A stretch of DNA of 60,207 nt from an uncultured Bifidobacteriaceae bacterium (GTDB taxonomy: Bacteria > Actinomycetota > Actinomycetes > Actinomycetales > Bifidobacteriaceae). Under the pieces are notes generated by a model that was not told the DNA's origin, did not search any database, and worked only from the letters and a program-made list of their open reading frames with translations. Where the stretch lies: the NCBI GenBank assembly GCA_946891915.1, contig CAMPNN010000004.1, forward strand, positions 1 to 60,207, in the 5' to 3' direction. This document shows, one piece after another, positions 53,109-60,207 of this stretch (its first letter is position 1; each line of letters opens with the position of its first letter). The position numbers and the translations under genes are program-made.

Positions 53109-53480
53109 TTGCCTACGATTGAACAACTCGTCCGTAAGGGACGTCAGGCCAAGCCGAAAAAGTCAAAGACTTTGGCCTTGAAGGGTAGCCCGCTGCGTCG
53201 TGGCGTGTGCACCCGTGTGTACACCACCACTCCTAAGAAGCCAAATTCCGCGCTTCGTAAGGTTGCTCGTGTGCGCCTCAGCTCTGGTATTGAAGTAACC
53301 GCCTACATTCCAGGCGAAGGTCATAACTTGCAGGAGCACTCCATCGTGCTCGTGCGTGGTGGCCGTGTGAAGGATCTCCCAGGTGTTCGTTATCACATCG
53401 TGCGTGGTGCGCTCGATACACAGGGTGTCAAGGACCGCAAGCAGGGTCGTTCCCTGTATGGAGCAAAGAAGGCGAAGTAA
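53109..53480 (+). CDS. rpsL: 30S ribosomal protein S12
   Basis: A decoding-centre protein of the small subunit. 123 residues. The universally conserved [20 protein letters not shown] (about 39-58) and [16 protein letters not shown] (about 85-100) are present. Lys43 and the Lys of VKDLPG, the positions whose substitution gives streptomycin resistance in many bacteria, are both wild type. The start is TTG 53109 after CGGAGAACTTAAG, in front of the usual [12 protein letters not shown]. rpsG follows after three bases. Codons end in C or G much more often than in the neighbouring division genes, as expected of a highly expressed gene. Confidence 0.98.
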   Translation: MPTIEQLVRKGRQAKPKKSKTLALKGSPLRRGVCTRVYTTTPKKPNSALRKVARVRLSSGIEVTAYIPGEGHNLQEHSIVLVRGGRVKDLPGVRYHIVRGALDTQGVKDRKQGRSLYGAKKAK

Positions 53481-53483
53481 AAC

Positions 53484-53954
53484 ATGTCACGTAAAGGACC
53501 TGCAAAAAAGCATCAGCTGCTTCCTGATCCAATCTACGGCTCGACCGTCGTGGCTCAGTTGATTAACAAAATTCTTCTCGATGGCAAGAAGTCCATCGCA
53601 GAAAACATCGTCTACACCGCTCTTGAGCAGGTGAAGGCAAAGACCGAGCAGGAGCCAGTTTCTGTTTTGAAGCGCGCTCTTGACAACATTCGTCCAAGCC
53701 TTGAGGTTCGTTCCCGCCGTGTCGGTGGCGCAACCTACCAGGTGCCAGTCGAAGTTAAGCCTGCTCGTGCAAACACTCTTTCCCTCCGCTGGCTTACTGA
53801 CTTCTCCCGCGTTCGTCGTGAGAAGACAATGGCTGAGCGTTTGGCCAACGAAATTCTCGATGCCTCCAATGGCTTGGGTGCTTCTGTGAAGCGCCGCGAG
53901 GATACCCACAAGATGGCAGAAGCAAACAAGGCTTTTGCTCACTATCGCTGGTAA
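53484..53954 (+). CDS. rpsG: 30S ribosomal protein S7
   Basis: A primary 16S rRNA-binding protein that nucleates assembly of the 30S head. 156 residues, the standard length. Typical stretches are [20 protein letters not shown] at the start, [20 protein letters not shown] (about 29-48), [21 protein letters not shown] (about 73-93) and the C-terminal [24 protein letters not shown] 53484 lies three bases after rpsL, so translation is coupled. The order rpsL-rpsG-fusA-tuf is the classical streptomycin operon. A long minus-strand frame across this gene and fusA is a codon-usage shadow. Confidence 0.98.
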   Translation: MSRKGPAKKHQLLPDPIYGSTVVAQLINKILLDGKKSIAENIVYTALEQVKAKTEQEPVSVLKRALDNIRPSLEVRSRRVGGATYQVPVEVKPARANTLSLRWLTDFSRVRREKTMAERLANEILDASNGLGASVKRREDTHKMAEANKAFAHYRW

Positions 53955-53996
53955 TCCACAAGATAATCGGTATCTTAAAGAGCTAAGGATAAGAAT

Positions 53997-56126
53997 ATGG
54001 CACAAGATGTGCTTAACGACCTGAATATGGTTCGTAATATCGGCATCATGGCGCACATCGATGCTGGTAAGACTACTACTACCGAGCGTATTCTTTACTA
54101 CACTGGTAAGAATTACAAGATCGGTGAAACCCATGATGGCGCTTCTACCATGGACTTCATGGCTCAGGAGCAGGAACGCGGTATTACTATTCAGTCTGCT
54201 GCAACCACCTGCTTCTGGAAGCGTCAGACTCATGACGTTGATGACCGTTACCAGATCAACATCATCGATACCCCAGGCCACGTGGACTTCACCGCTGAGG
54301 TGGAGCGTTCCCTGCGTGTTCTCGATGGTGCTGTTGCAGTCTTCGACGGCAAGGAAGGCGTGGAGCCTCAGTCTGAAACCGTGTGGCGTCAGGCAGATAA
54401 GTATAGCGTTCCACGTATTTGCTTCATTAACAAGATGGATAAGCTTGGCGCTGATTTCTACTACTCCGTCAAGACCATCAAAGAGAAGCTCGGCGCAACC
54501 CCACTCGTTATTCAGCTCCCAATCGGTGCTGAAAACGACTTCATTGGTGTTGTTGACTTGATTCGCATGAAGGCTTACGTCTGGAATGACGTTAAGGACG
54601 ATATGGGTGCTCACTATGACACCGTCGACATTCCTGCAGATTTGCAGGAGCGTGCAGAAGAGTATCGTGCCGAGCTTATGGATCAGGTTGCTGAAGCCGA
54701 CGACGAATTGGTTGAGAAGTATCTCGAATCCGGCGAACTTACTGAAGAAGAAATGCGCGCTGGCATTCGTAAGCTCACAATCGAACGTAAGGCCTTCCCT
54801 GTAACCTGCGGTTCTGCATTCAAGGATAAGGGCGTTCAGCCAATGCTGGATGCTGTTGTTGACTTCCTTCCAAGCCCAGAGGATGTTCCATCCATTAAGG
54901 GCTTCAAGCCAGGCGACGAATCCGTTGAAATTGACCGCAAGCCAGTGAACACCGATCCATTCGCAGCTTTGGTCTTCAAGATCTCTACCCATCCGTTCTA
55001 CGGCAAGCTCGTGTTCGTGCGCGTTTACTCTGGCGAAGTTAAGCCAGGCGATTCCGTGTACGATTCCACCAAGTCCAAGAAGGAACGCGTTGGCAAGATC
55101 TTCCAGATGCACGCTGACAAGGAAAATCCTGTAGATTCCGCAGAAGCCGGCAACATCTACACCTTCGTTGGTTTGAAGAACGTCAGCACTGGTGATACCT
55201 TGTGCGACGAAAAGAACCCAATCTCCTTGGAATCCATGACCTTCCCAGATCCTGTTATCGAGGTGGCTGTGGAGCCAAAGACGAAGGCTGATCAGGAAAA
55301 GATGAGCTTGGCTTTGGCTAAGCTTTCTGACGAGGATCCTACATTCCAGGTTAAGACTGATGAAGAATCCGGTCAGACTTTGATTTCCGGTATGGGCGAG
55401 CTTCAGCTTGACATTATCGTTGATCGTATGCGCCGTGAGTTCAAGGTCGAAGCGAACGTTGGTAAGCCACAGGTTGCTTACCGTGAGACGATTCGTAAGG
55501 CTGTTATGAACCAGGAATACACTCACAAGAAGCAGACCGGTGGTTCTGGTCAGTTCGCAAAGGTTTTGATGAACTTCGAGCCTCTCGATACCGAATCTGG
55601 CGAAACCTACCAGTTCTTCAACGAAGTTACCGGTGGCCACATCACCAAGGAATTCATTCCTTCCATCGACGCAGGTGTGCAGGAAGCTATGGAATCCGGC
55701 GTGTTGGCTGGCTTCCCAGTTGTGGGCGTAAAGGCAACCGTCACCGACGGTCAGACTCACGATGTCGATTCTTCGGAAATGGCCTTCAAGATTGCAGGTT
55801 CCATGTGCTTCAAGGAAGCTGCTCCAAAGGCTAATCCGGTAATTCTCGAACCAATTATGGCTGTTGAAGTCCGTACTCCAGAAGAGTACATGGGCGATGT
55901 CATGGGCGATTTGAACTCTCGCCGTGGAAGCATTCAGTCTATGACTGATGCAACCGGCGTAAAGGTCATCGACGCCAAGGTGCCGCTGAGCGAAATGTTC
56001 GGCTACATTGGCGATCTTCGTTCCAAGACTCAGGGCCGCGCAATGTTCACCATGCAGATGGACTCTTACGCAGAGGTCCCGAAGGCCGTTTCGGACGAGA
56101 TTATTAAGGCTCAGCGCGGCGAATAA
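53997..56126 (+). CDS. fusA: Elongation factor G
   Basis: The GTPase that drives translocation of tRNA and mRNA, and ribosome recycling with RRF. 709 residues, the usual length. The G motifs are [13 protein letters not shown] (G1, about 18-30), RGITI (G2, about 61), DTPGHVDF (G3, about 88-95), NKMDKLGA (G4, about 142-149) and GSAF (G5). Domains II-V follow, with [19 protein letters not shown] in domain III and the RRGSIQSM loop near residue 642. ATG 53997 follows AAGGATAAG. It is separated from rpsG by 42 bp and from tuf by 168 bp, the latter with a nested hairpin. Confidence 0.98.
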   Translation: MAQDVLNDLNMVRNIGIMAHIDAGKTTTTERILYYTGKNYKIGETHDGASTMDFMAQEQERGITIQSAATTCFWKRQTHDVDDRYQINIIDTPGHVDFTAEVERSLRVLDGAVAVFDGKEGVEPQSETVWRQADKYSVPRICFINKMDKLGADFYYSVKTIKEKLGATPLVIQLPIGAENDFIGVVDLIRMKAYVWNDVKDDMGAHYDTVDIPADLQERAEEYRAELMDQVAEADDELVEKYLESGELTEEEMRAGIRKLTIERKAFPVTCGSAFKDKGVQPMLDAVVDFLPSPEDVPSIKGFKPGDESVEIDRKPVNTDPFAALVFKISTHPFYGKLVFVRVYSGEVKPGDSVYDSTKSKKERVGKIFQMHADKENPVDSAEAGNIYTFVGLKNVSTGDTLCDEKNPISLESMTFPDPVIEVAVEPKTKADQEKMSLALAKLSDEDPTFQVKTDEESGQTLISGMGELQLDIIVDRMRREFKVEANVGKPQVAYRETIRKAVMNQEYTHKKQTGGSGQFAKVLMNFEPLDTESGETYQFFNEVTGGHITKEFIPSIDAGVQEAMESGVLAGFPVVGVKATVTDGQTHDVDSSEMAFKIAGSMCFKEAAPKANPVILEPIMAVEVRTPEEYMGDVMGDLNSRRGSIQSMTDATGVKVIDAKVPLSEMFGYIGDLRSKTQGRAMFTMQMDSYAEVPKAVSDEIIKAQRGE

Positions 56127-56136
56127 AGCGCACGCT

Positions 56137-56204
56137 ACTTCGGTGTTTTCTGTCCCCGGTCAACGCTAGAATTTCCTACGTTGACTGGGTTCTGGCACCG
56201 AAGT
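56137..56204 (+). other. Nested hairpin between fusA and tuf
   Basis: An outer stem ACTTCGGTG (56137-56145) / CACCGAAGT (56196-56204) encloses CCGGTCAACG (56156-56165) / CGTTGACTGG (56179-56188). An alternative pairing CTGGGTT (56185-56191) / AACCCAG (56211-56217) competes with the inner stem. There is no T run, so a processing site or regulated leader fits better than a terminator. Confidence 0.6.
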
Positions 56205-56294
56205 GGCACCTAACCCAGAAACCCAGTAATATGTAGCGAAAGACCTCTCACAAATGTGCGAGGCAAACTACGAGACGTCCAGGAGGACAAACAC

Positions 56295-57494
56295 ATGGCA
56301 AAGGAAAAGTACGAGCGTACTAAGCCGCATGTTAACATTGGTACCATTGGCCACGTCGATCACGGTAAGACTACCTTGACCGCGGCTATTTCTAAGGTGC
56401 TGCACAGCGAATATCCTGATCTGAACCCTCAGTATGACTTCGATCAGATTGATGCCGCTCCAGAAGAGAAGGAACGCGGTATTACCATCAACATCGCACA
56501 CATCGAGTATCAGACCGCTGAGCGTCACTACGCTCACGTGGACGCTCCAGGCCACGCTGATTACGTTAAGAACATGATCACCGGTGCTGCTCAGATGGAT
56601 GGAGCAATCCTCGTGGTTGCTGCTACCGATGGTCCTATGGCTCAGACCCGTGAGCACGTTTTGCTCGCAAAGCAGGTCGGTGTCCCGAAGATCCTCGTCG
56701 CTTTGAACAAGTGCGATATGGTTGATGACCCAGAGCTTATTGACCTCGTTGAAGAAGAGGTTCGTGACCTCCTCGAAGAAAACGGCTTCGATCGCGACTG
56801 CCCAGTCATCCGCACCTCTGCTTACGGTGCTTTGCACGATGACGCTCCAGATCACGACAAGTGGGTAGAGACCGTCAAGGAACTCATGAAGGCTGTTGAC
56901 GAGTACATCCCAACCCCAACTCACGATCTTGACAAGCCATTCTTGATGCCAATCGAAGATGTGTTCACCATCTCCGGTCGTGGTACCGTGGTCACCGGTC
57001 GTGTTGAGCGTGGTAAGCTCCCAATCAACACCCCAGTTGAGATTGTTGGTTTGCGTCCAACTCAGACCACCACCGTTACCTCCATCGAGACCTTCCACAA
57101 GCAGATGGATGAGGCCGAAGCTGGCGATAACACTGGTCTTCTTCTCCGTGGTATCAACCGTACCGACGTTGAGCGTGGCCAGGTTGTGGCTGCTCCAGGT
57201 TCTGTGACCCCACACACCAAGTTCGAAGGCGAAGTTTACGTCTTGACCAAGGATGAAGGTGGCCGTCACTCGCCGTTCTTCTCCAACTACCGCCCACAGT
57301 TCTACTTCCGCACCACCGACGTCACCGGCGTTATCACCTTGCCAGACGGCGTTGAGATGGTTCAGCCAGGCGATCACGCAACATTCACTGTTGAGTTGAT
57401 CCAGGCCATCGCAATGGAAGAGGGCTTGACCTTCGCAGTTCGTGAAGGTGGCCGTACCGTTGGTTCCGGTCGTGTGACCAAGATTCTTGCCTAG
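56295..57494 (+). CDS. tuf: Elongation factor Tu
   Basis: Delivers aminoacyl-tRNA to the ribosome as a GTP complex. 399 residues. G1 is [14 protein letters not shown] (about 19-32), G2 RGITI, G3 [26 protein letters not shown] (about 84-109), G4 NKCDMVDD (about 139-146). Domains II and III end with VTKILA. ATG 56295 follows AGGAGG (56281-56286); an in-frame TTG at 56256 is in the leader and not credible. Codon use is strongly C-ending, the sign of very high expression. The strong terminator at 57534 closes the operon. Confidence 0.98.
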   Translation: MAKEKYERTKPHVNIGTIGHVDHGKTTLTAAISKVLHSEYPDLNPQYDFDQIDAAPEEKERGITINIAHIEYQTAERHYAHVDAPGHADYVKNMITGAAQMDGAILVVAATDGPMAQTREHVLLAKQVGVPKILVALNKCDMVDDPELIDLVEEEVRDLLEENGFDRDCPVIRTSAYGALHDDAPDHDKWVETVKELMKAVDEYIPTPTHDLDKPFLMPIEDVFTISGRGTVVTGRVERGKLPINTPVEIVGLRPTQTTTVTSIETFHKQMDEAEAGDNTGLLLRGINRTDVERGQVVAAPGSVTPHTKFEGEVYVLTKDEGGRHSPFFSNYRPQFYFRTTDVTGVITLPDGVEMVQPGDHATFTVELIQAIAMEEGLTFAVREGGRTVGSGRVTKILA

Positions 57495-57533
57495 TATTTT
57501 CTACTAACTAAAGGTATTAGCTAAGGCTCAATC

Positions 57534-57568
57534 AAAGACCCCGCGAGGAAACTCGTGGGGTCTTTTGT
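57534..57568 (+). terminator. Strong terminator after tuf
   Basis: AAAGACCCCGCGAG (57534-57547), loop GAAA, CTCGTGGGGTCTTT (57552-57565), then TTGTTTT. A 14-bp stem with one G-U pair and a GNRA tetraloop. Confidence 0.95.
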
Positions 57569-57578
57569 TTTATCCTGT

Positions 57579-57665
57579 TGTGGAACATTTTTCGGAGATT
57601 TCCTGGCGTTTGTAGTTGCCTCAGCCTTTTTGTGGAACATTTTCCGGAGTTTTTTCTCCGGCGTT
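57579..57665 (+). repeat. 53-bp AACATTTGCCGG-type units, variant
   Basis: GGAACATTTTTCGGAG and GGAACATTTTCCGGAG lie about 53 bp apart; the second is followed by TTTTTTCTCCGGCG, giving the CCGGAG...CTCCGG inverted repeat. They lead straight into hairpin element copy 3. Confidence 0.6.
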
Positions 57666-57666
57666 T

Positions 57667-57800
57667 GCGCGACGACCTGCTTTCGCGCTTAGAGCGTAGC
57701 GCGCGAAAGCAACTCGGAGCGTGAGCTTGCTCAAGTTGAAAGCACAGTGTGCTTTCAACGCAAGCTCAGTAGCGAACGCGCTGTGCGCGTGAGCGTTGGC
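57667..57800 (+). repeat. Multi-hairpin structured element, copy 3
   Basis: Stem A 57678-57688 with 57701-57711. Stem B GAGCTTGC (57723-57730) / GCAAGCTC (57760-57767), enclosing GTTGAAAGCAC (57735-57745) / GTGCTTTCAAC (57749-57759). Stem C ACGCG-CTGTG-CGCGT near 57776-57790, where an A and a T replace the G and C of copy 2 at paired positions. Confidence 0.75.
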
Positions 57801-57900
57801 TGGTTTATGGAACATTCTCCGGAGTTTTTTCTCCGGCGTTTGTAGTTGTTTTGGCGTTGTTGTGGAACATTTGCCGGAAAAATAACCAGCAAATGTTTAC
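57801..57900 (+). repeat. 53-bp AACATTTGCCGG units downstream of copy 3
   Basis: TATGGAACATTCTCCGGAG and GTGGAACATTTGCCGGAAA lie about 53 bp apart. Confidence 0.55.
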
Positions 57901-57914
57901 TAATATAAGCGTTA

Positions 57915-58105
57915 TTTCCTTTACATCGCTGTAAAGTAATTGTCGCTTTTTGGCGAGATTTCGTTAGTTTCTTTACGCAGCTGTAAAGTAATTGTCGCTA
58001 TTTAGCAAGATTTCGTTATTTTTTATACACTTACGTAAAGTATTAATCGCTTTTCGGCAGAATAACGACATTTCCTATACGCGACTGTAACGAAACTGTC
58101 AGTTT
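57915..58105. repeat. 52-bp palindrome array, four units
   Basis: CTTTAC or CTATAC-like cores begin at 57919, 57971, 58023 and 58075, exactly 52 bp apart, each paired with GTAAAG/GTAACG. The flanking words (AGTAATTGTCGCTTTTTGGC, GAGATTTCGTTA) match the arrays beside the giant surface gene. Confidence 0.8.
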
Positions 58106-58137
58106 GTAGGCTTTGGTTTGGAGCGAAGAGCGCATAA

Positions 58138-58168
58138 TAAAACCCTGCCGAACGAATCCAGCAGGGTT
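58138..58168 (-). terminator. Terminator of the Bax-inhibitor-1 family gene
   Basis: Read on the minus strand: AACCCTGC (58168-58161), a 12-base loop, GCAGGGTT (58148-58141), then TTATT. It lies about 55 bp after the minus-strand stop codon. Confidence 0.8.
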
Positions 58169-58221
58169 AGTTGTTTATTTACTTATTTAGTTACTTATTT
58201 AGTTAGATACTTAACTATAAG

Positions 58222-58968
58222 CTAGTCTCTATTATTTCCAAGCAATTGCAGCAAGTAAATGAACATATTAATAAAGTCCAAATAAAGCTGGAAAGCGCAG
58301 AAAATAGAAAGTTTCTTTACCATTGCCGGCTGATTTGCGTACTGATCAAGAAGCGCGCGAGTTGATTGCGCATCGTAAGCAGTAAGGCCAGCAAAAATCA
58401 GGATTCCAATAGCTGCAACGAACTTCAACACTCCCGCACCAGGAGCTACGAACATCAAAATAACTTGCGTAATAACTAACGCAACAAGCGCAACCATAAG
58501 AATCGGTCCCGTCTTAAGCAAATCCTTTTTAGTAGTAAGCGCAAGCATAGTCAAGCAAAGGAAGAATCCTGCAGTTAATGCAAATACGAGCGCAATCGAA
58601 CCTAAGCTAAACGCCATAAAAATAGTGCTCATCGTAAAACCAGTCAGCGCCGAATAAACGTAAAACAGAACGCGCGCAGTAGTAGTGCTCATTTTCATAA
58701 TGCGCGTACCCATAAAAATAGATATGATAATTTGCGCGCCGATTAGCAAAATCCAGCCAAAGCCGCGAGTTGCAACCATAAAGTTCAGGAATAAATTGCC
58801 AGTTTGCGTAATCATTGCTACGAGAGCAGTGACAATAAGACCCAGCGTCATCTCGCCATAAGTGCGTCCTACAGAAACTCTTTTCGCTTCTTCAAAAGCG
58901 TAAGTGGCATTAGTGTCGATTACTTCGGGAGTGCCGTTCCCGTAATAATCTTGAGTAAAGTTTGTCAT
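58222..58968 (-). CDS. Bax inhibitor-1 (YccA/YbhL) family membrane protein
   Basis: A seven-helix membrane protein of 248 residues. Bacterial members such as YetJ act as pH-sensitive calcium leak channels; others interact with FtsH. The N-terminal cytoplasmic part holds YAFEEAKRVSVGRTYGEMTLGLIV (about 23-46), the conserved entry of the family. The typical segment ALTGFTMSTIFMAFSLGSIALVFALTAGFF (about 107-136) and the C-terminal GLTAYDAQSTRALLDQYAN...LYLDFINMFIYLLQLLGNNRD follow. The Asp pair in YDAQ and YLDF matches the di-aspartyl sensor of characterised members. The ATG at 58968 follows AAGGAGAAATT on the minus strand. It is monocistronic, closed by a terminator, and divergent from the alarmone synthetase. 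Confidence 0.92.
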   Translation of the reverse strand: MTNFTQDYYGNGTPEVIDTNATYAFEEAKRVSVGRTYGEMTLGLIVTALVAMITQTGNLFLNFMVATRGFGWILLIGAQIIISIFMGTRIMKMSTTTARVLFYVYSALTGFTMSTIFMAFSLGSIALVFALTAGFFLCLTMLALTTKKDLLKTGPILMVALVALVITQVILMFVAPGAGVLKFVAAIGILIFAGLTAYDAQSTRALLDQYANQPAMVKKLSIFCAFQLYLDFINMFIYLLQLLGNNRD

Positions 58969-59102
58969 AATTTCTCCTTAACAGCCATGAAATAAAACGC
59001 TGTCAAGACAACGTTCTCACAATATTCTATCTGATGCATCTTAAAGAATGCTAAAAAATGTAACGCAATTTAGTACGTTTGCACAAATAGACCATATGTT
59101 CT

Positions 59103-59132
59103 TTTACAGTTTAGCAGTTTCGCGAGTATTAT
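59103..59132 (+). promoter_or_regulatory. Promoter that would give a leaderless relQ-type transcript
   Basis: -35 TTTACA (59103-59108, five of six consensus), an 18-bp spacer and -10 TATTAT (59127-59132) end eight bases before the GTG start at 59141. There is no Shine-Dalgarno. Transcription would begin at or next to the start codon. Confidence 0.6.
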
Positions 59133-59140
59133 AGAAAAAC

Positions 59141-59971
59141 GTGATACTTGATCGTCATAATCGCGTAAACGCAGCAGAATTGTACGCCCGCCTTCATAGC
59201 AACGAAGCAATTAGTGAGCAGGGCACAGAAAATAATACTAATACAAATACGCACGAGCAGCACGAGCACGCGCACATTCCGCATAATTGCCCAAACTGCG
59301 GCAAATCCAACTCCCCAATGCTGCCGGAAGATCAAATCGACGAATTCGTAAACATGATGCAAGTGTACGAAGGCGCAATGTACGAAATCAGCACAAAGCT
59401 CGAGATTCTCGACAGCGAGTTTCAAGTGCGCTTCTCACACGACCCAATTCACCACATGGAGCGCCGCCTTAAATCAGTCCACTCGATTTTTGAAAAGCTG
59501 CAGCGCCGCCATCTCGACATTTCCACGCGCTCAATACGCGACAATCTTTTCGACGTAGCCGGCATTCGCGTCATATGCAATTATTGCGACGACGTATATT
59601 CAGTAGCGCAGTACCTTTCTAAGCAAACCGACATTCAGGTGCTGCAAGTCAAGGATTATATTAAAAATCCTAAGCCAAATGGATACCGCAGTTTGCACGT
59701 GATTTACGCCGTGCCTGTGTTCTTGTCGTCGGGCGCGCATTACACGCCGGTTGAGGTGCAATTCCGCACAATTGCAATGGATTATTGGGCTAGCTTGGAG
59801 CACGCTTTGCGATATAAGGCCGGTTTGCCGGACGCTAAGTTGGCTGAGCATTCGCAGACTTTGCTTGATTGCGCGCGCAGTTTGCAAAATATTGAGGCGC
59901 AGATGCAGGGCATTCATCGCGATATTAACGGCGCTCCTCGTGCCGAAGAAGCTCCAGATAGCAAAGCGTGA
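59141..59971 (+). CDS. Small alarmone synthetase (GTP pyrophosphokinase, RelQ/YjbM-like)
   Basis: Makes (p)ppGpp from ATP and GTP/GDP, a stringent-response signal. 276 residues with a single RelA_SpoT synthetase domain at about 60-240; no HD hydrolase, TGS or ACT domain, so it is a small synthetase. Motifs: RRLKSVHSIFEKLQRR (about 107-122), DVAGIRVICNYCDDVYSVAQYL (about 139-160), KDYIKNPKPNGYRSLH (about 172-187), VEVQFRTIAMDYWASLEHALRYK (about 206-228). An N-terminal extension of about 50 residues is rich in His and carries CPNC (HEQHEHAHIPHNCPNCG, about 40-56), a possible metal site not usual in RelQ. The start is GTG 59141 with no ribosome binding site, read as leaderless. It stands alone before a structured repeat. 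Confidence 0.9.
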   Translation: MILDRHNRVNAAELYARLHSNEAISEQGTENNTNTNTHEQHEHAHIPHNCPNCGKSNSPMLPEDQIDEFVNMMQVYEGAMYEISTKLEILDSEFQVRFSHDPIHHMERRLKSVHSIFEKLQRRHLDISTRSIRDNLFDVAGIRVICNYCDDVYSVAQYLSKQTDIQVLQVKDYIKNPKPNGYRSLHVIYAVPVFLSSGAHYTPVEVQFRTIAMDYWASLEHALRYKAGLPDAKLAEHSQTLLDCARSLQNIEAQMQGIHRDINGAPRAEEAPDSKA

Positions 59972-60085
59972 GAATCGTTTCAGCGGCCCTCGGGGTTATA
60001 GCTTCTTTTACATCTTAATTGTGCGTTATTCAGTCGTGTGGATATTCGTGTGGTAGAGATTTGAGATTTTTCGCACTGAACGAAG

Positions 60086-60207
60086 GCACGCTCGCGCAGC
60101 GCTTTGACCGAGCTTGAAATCAACAGGATTTCAAGCTCCTTCAAAGCGTGATTTGGCTCAATTGTGAAGCACGGTGTGCTTCACATGCCAAATCAGCCGA
60201 ACGGCTA
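60086..60207 (+). repeat. Multi-hairpin structured element, divergent copy 4 (cut by the window end)
   Basis: CGCTTTGA (60100-60107) / TCAAAGCG (60141-60148) encloses GAGCTTGAAATC (60110-60121) / GATTTCAAGCTC (60127-60138), a perfect 12-bp stem. Next, GATTTGGC (60150-60157) / GCCAAATC (60187-60194) encloses TGTGAAGCAC (60163-60172) / GTGCTTCACA (60176-60185). Stem positions and linker words (GTGA before stem B, CTCA after it, TCAG after its partner) match copies 2 and 3 although the stem bases differ. The preceding 59972-60085 has no gene. Confidence 0.7.

Noticed and set aside
53487..55760. 757-codon minus-strand frame across rpsG and fusA
   Set aside because: Same reason: strong codon bias in highly expressed genes opens the opposite frame. 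No start signal or domain.
56268..57377. 369-codon minus-strand frame across tuf
   Set aside because: Shadow of tuf; no ribosome binding site and no family resemblance.

Overview
The window reads as a chromosomal segment of a low-GC member of the Bifidobacteriaceae, most likely Gardnerella. The reasons are actinobacterial marker families (DUF3180, DUF3052, a Wag31-type DivIVA, a GlnA2-type glutamine synthetase), bifidobacterial gene order, A/T-rich intergenic DNA and many dispersed intergenic repeats. The species call is inference from content, not from a database match.

Layout. 1-3030: tail of a FolK-like gene, a DUF3180 membrane protein and the ribosome-associated ABC-F protein EttA. 3030-6270: a repeat-rich gap, a DEAD-box RNA helicase and an eight-unit 53-bp tandem array. 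6271-10326: a DUF3052 protein on the minus strand, then the class III ribonucleotide reductase genes nrdD and nrdG behind a promoter overlapped by two NrdR boxes. 10358-15094: an A/T-rich patch with a small membrane protein, then an asymmetric heterodimeric ABC exporter operon. 15197-16462: tRNA-Asp, tRNA-Phe and convergent galE. 16711-26183: yggT, divIVA, lspA, an RluD-type pseudouridine synthase, dnaE, an uncharacterised acidic protein and glnA2. 26184-37181: a giant LAKTG-anchored surface protein of about 3,038 residues, flanked by near-identical direct repeats and preceded by a promoter with a nine-G tract in its spacer. 37182-52803: the division and cell-wall cluster mraZ-rsmH-ftsL-ftsI-(murE-like pseudoenzyme)-murF-mraY-murD-ftsW-murG-murC-ftsQ, with four MraZ boxes upstream; ftsA, ftsZ and a functional murE are not in it. 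52804-57568: the str operon rpsL-rpsG-fusA-tuf, whose codons end in C far more often than those of its neighbours, as expected for highly expressed genes. 57569-60207: more repeats, a Bax-inhibitor-1 family protein on the minus strand, a small alarmone synthetase and another structured repeat at the window end.

The main unexplained signal is the intergenic DNA. Four related families recur: (i) a multi-hairpin element of about 140 bp (3549, 26887, 57667 and a divergent copy at 60086) whose stems differ in sequence but stay complementary; (ii) 53-bp units built on a CCGGCAAATGTT core; (iii) 52-bp units built on a CTTTAC...GTAAAG palindrome; and (iv) a 178-bp MITE-like element with 23-bp inverted ends. 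Families ii and iii share a period of about five helical turns. Other leads are the possible phase-variable promoter of the giant surface protein and a MurE-like protein in the division cluster that has lost its ATP-binding loop. All calls come from reading the sequence alone; no searches or folding programs were run.
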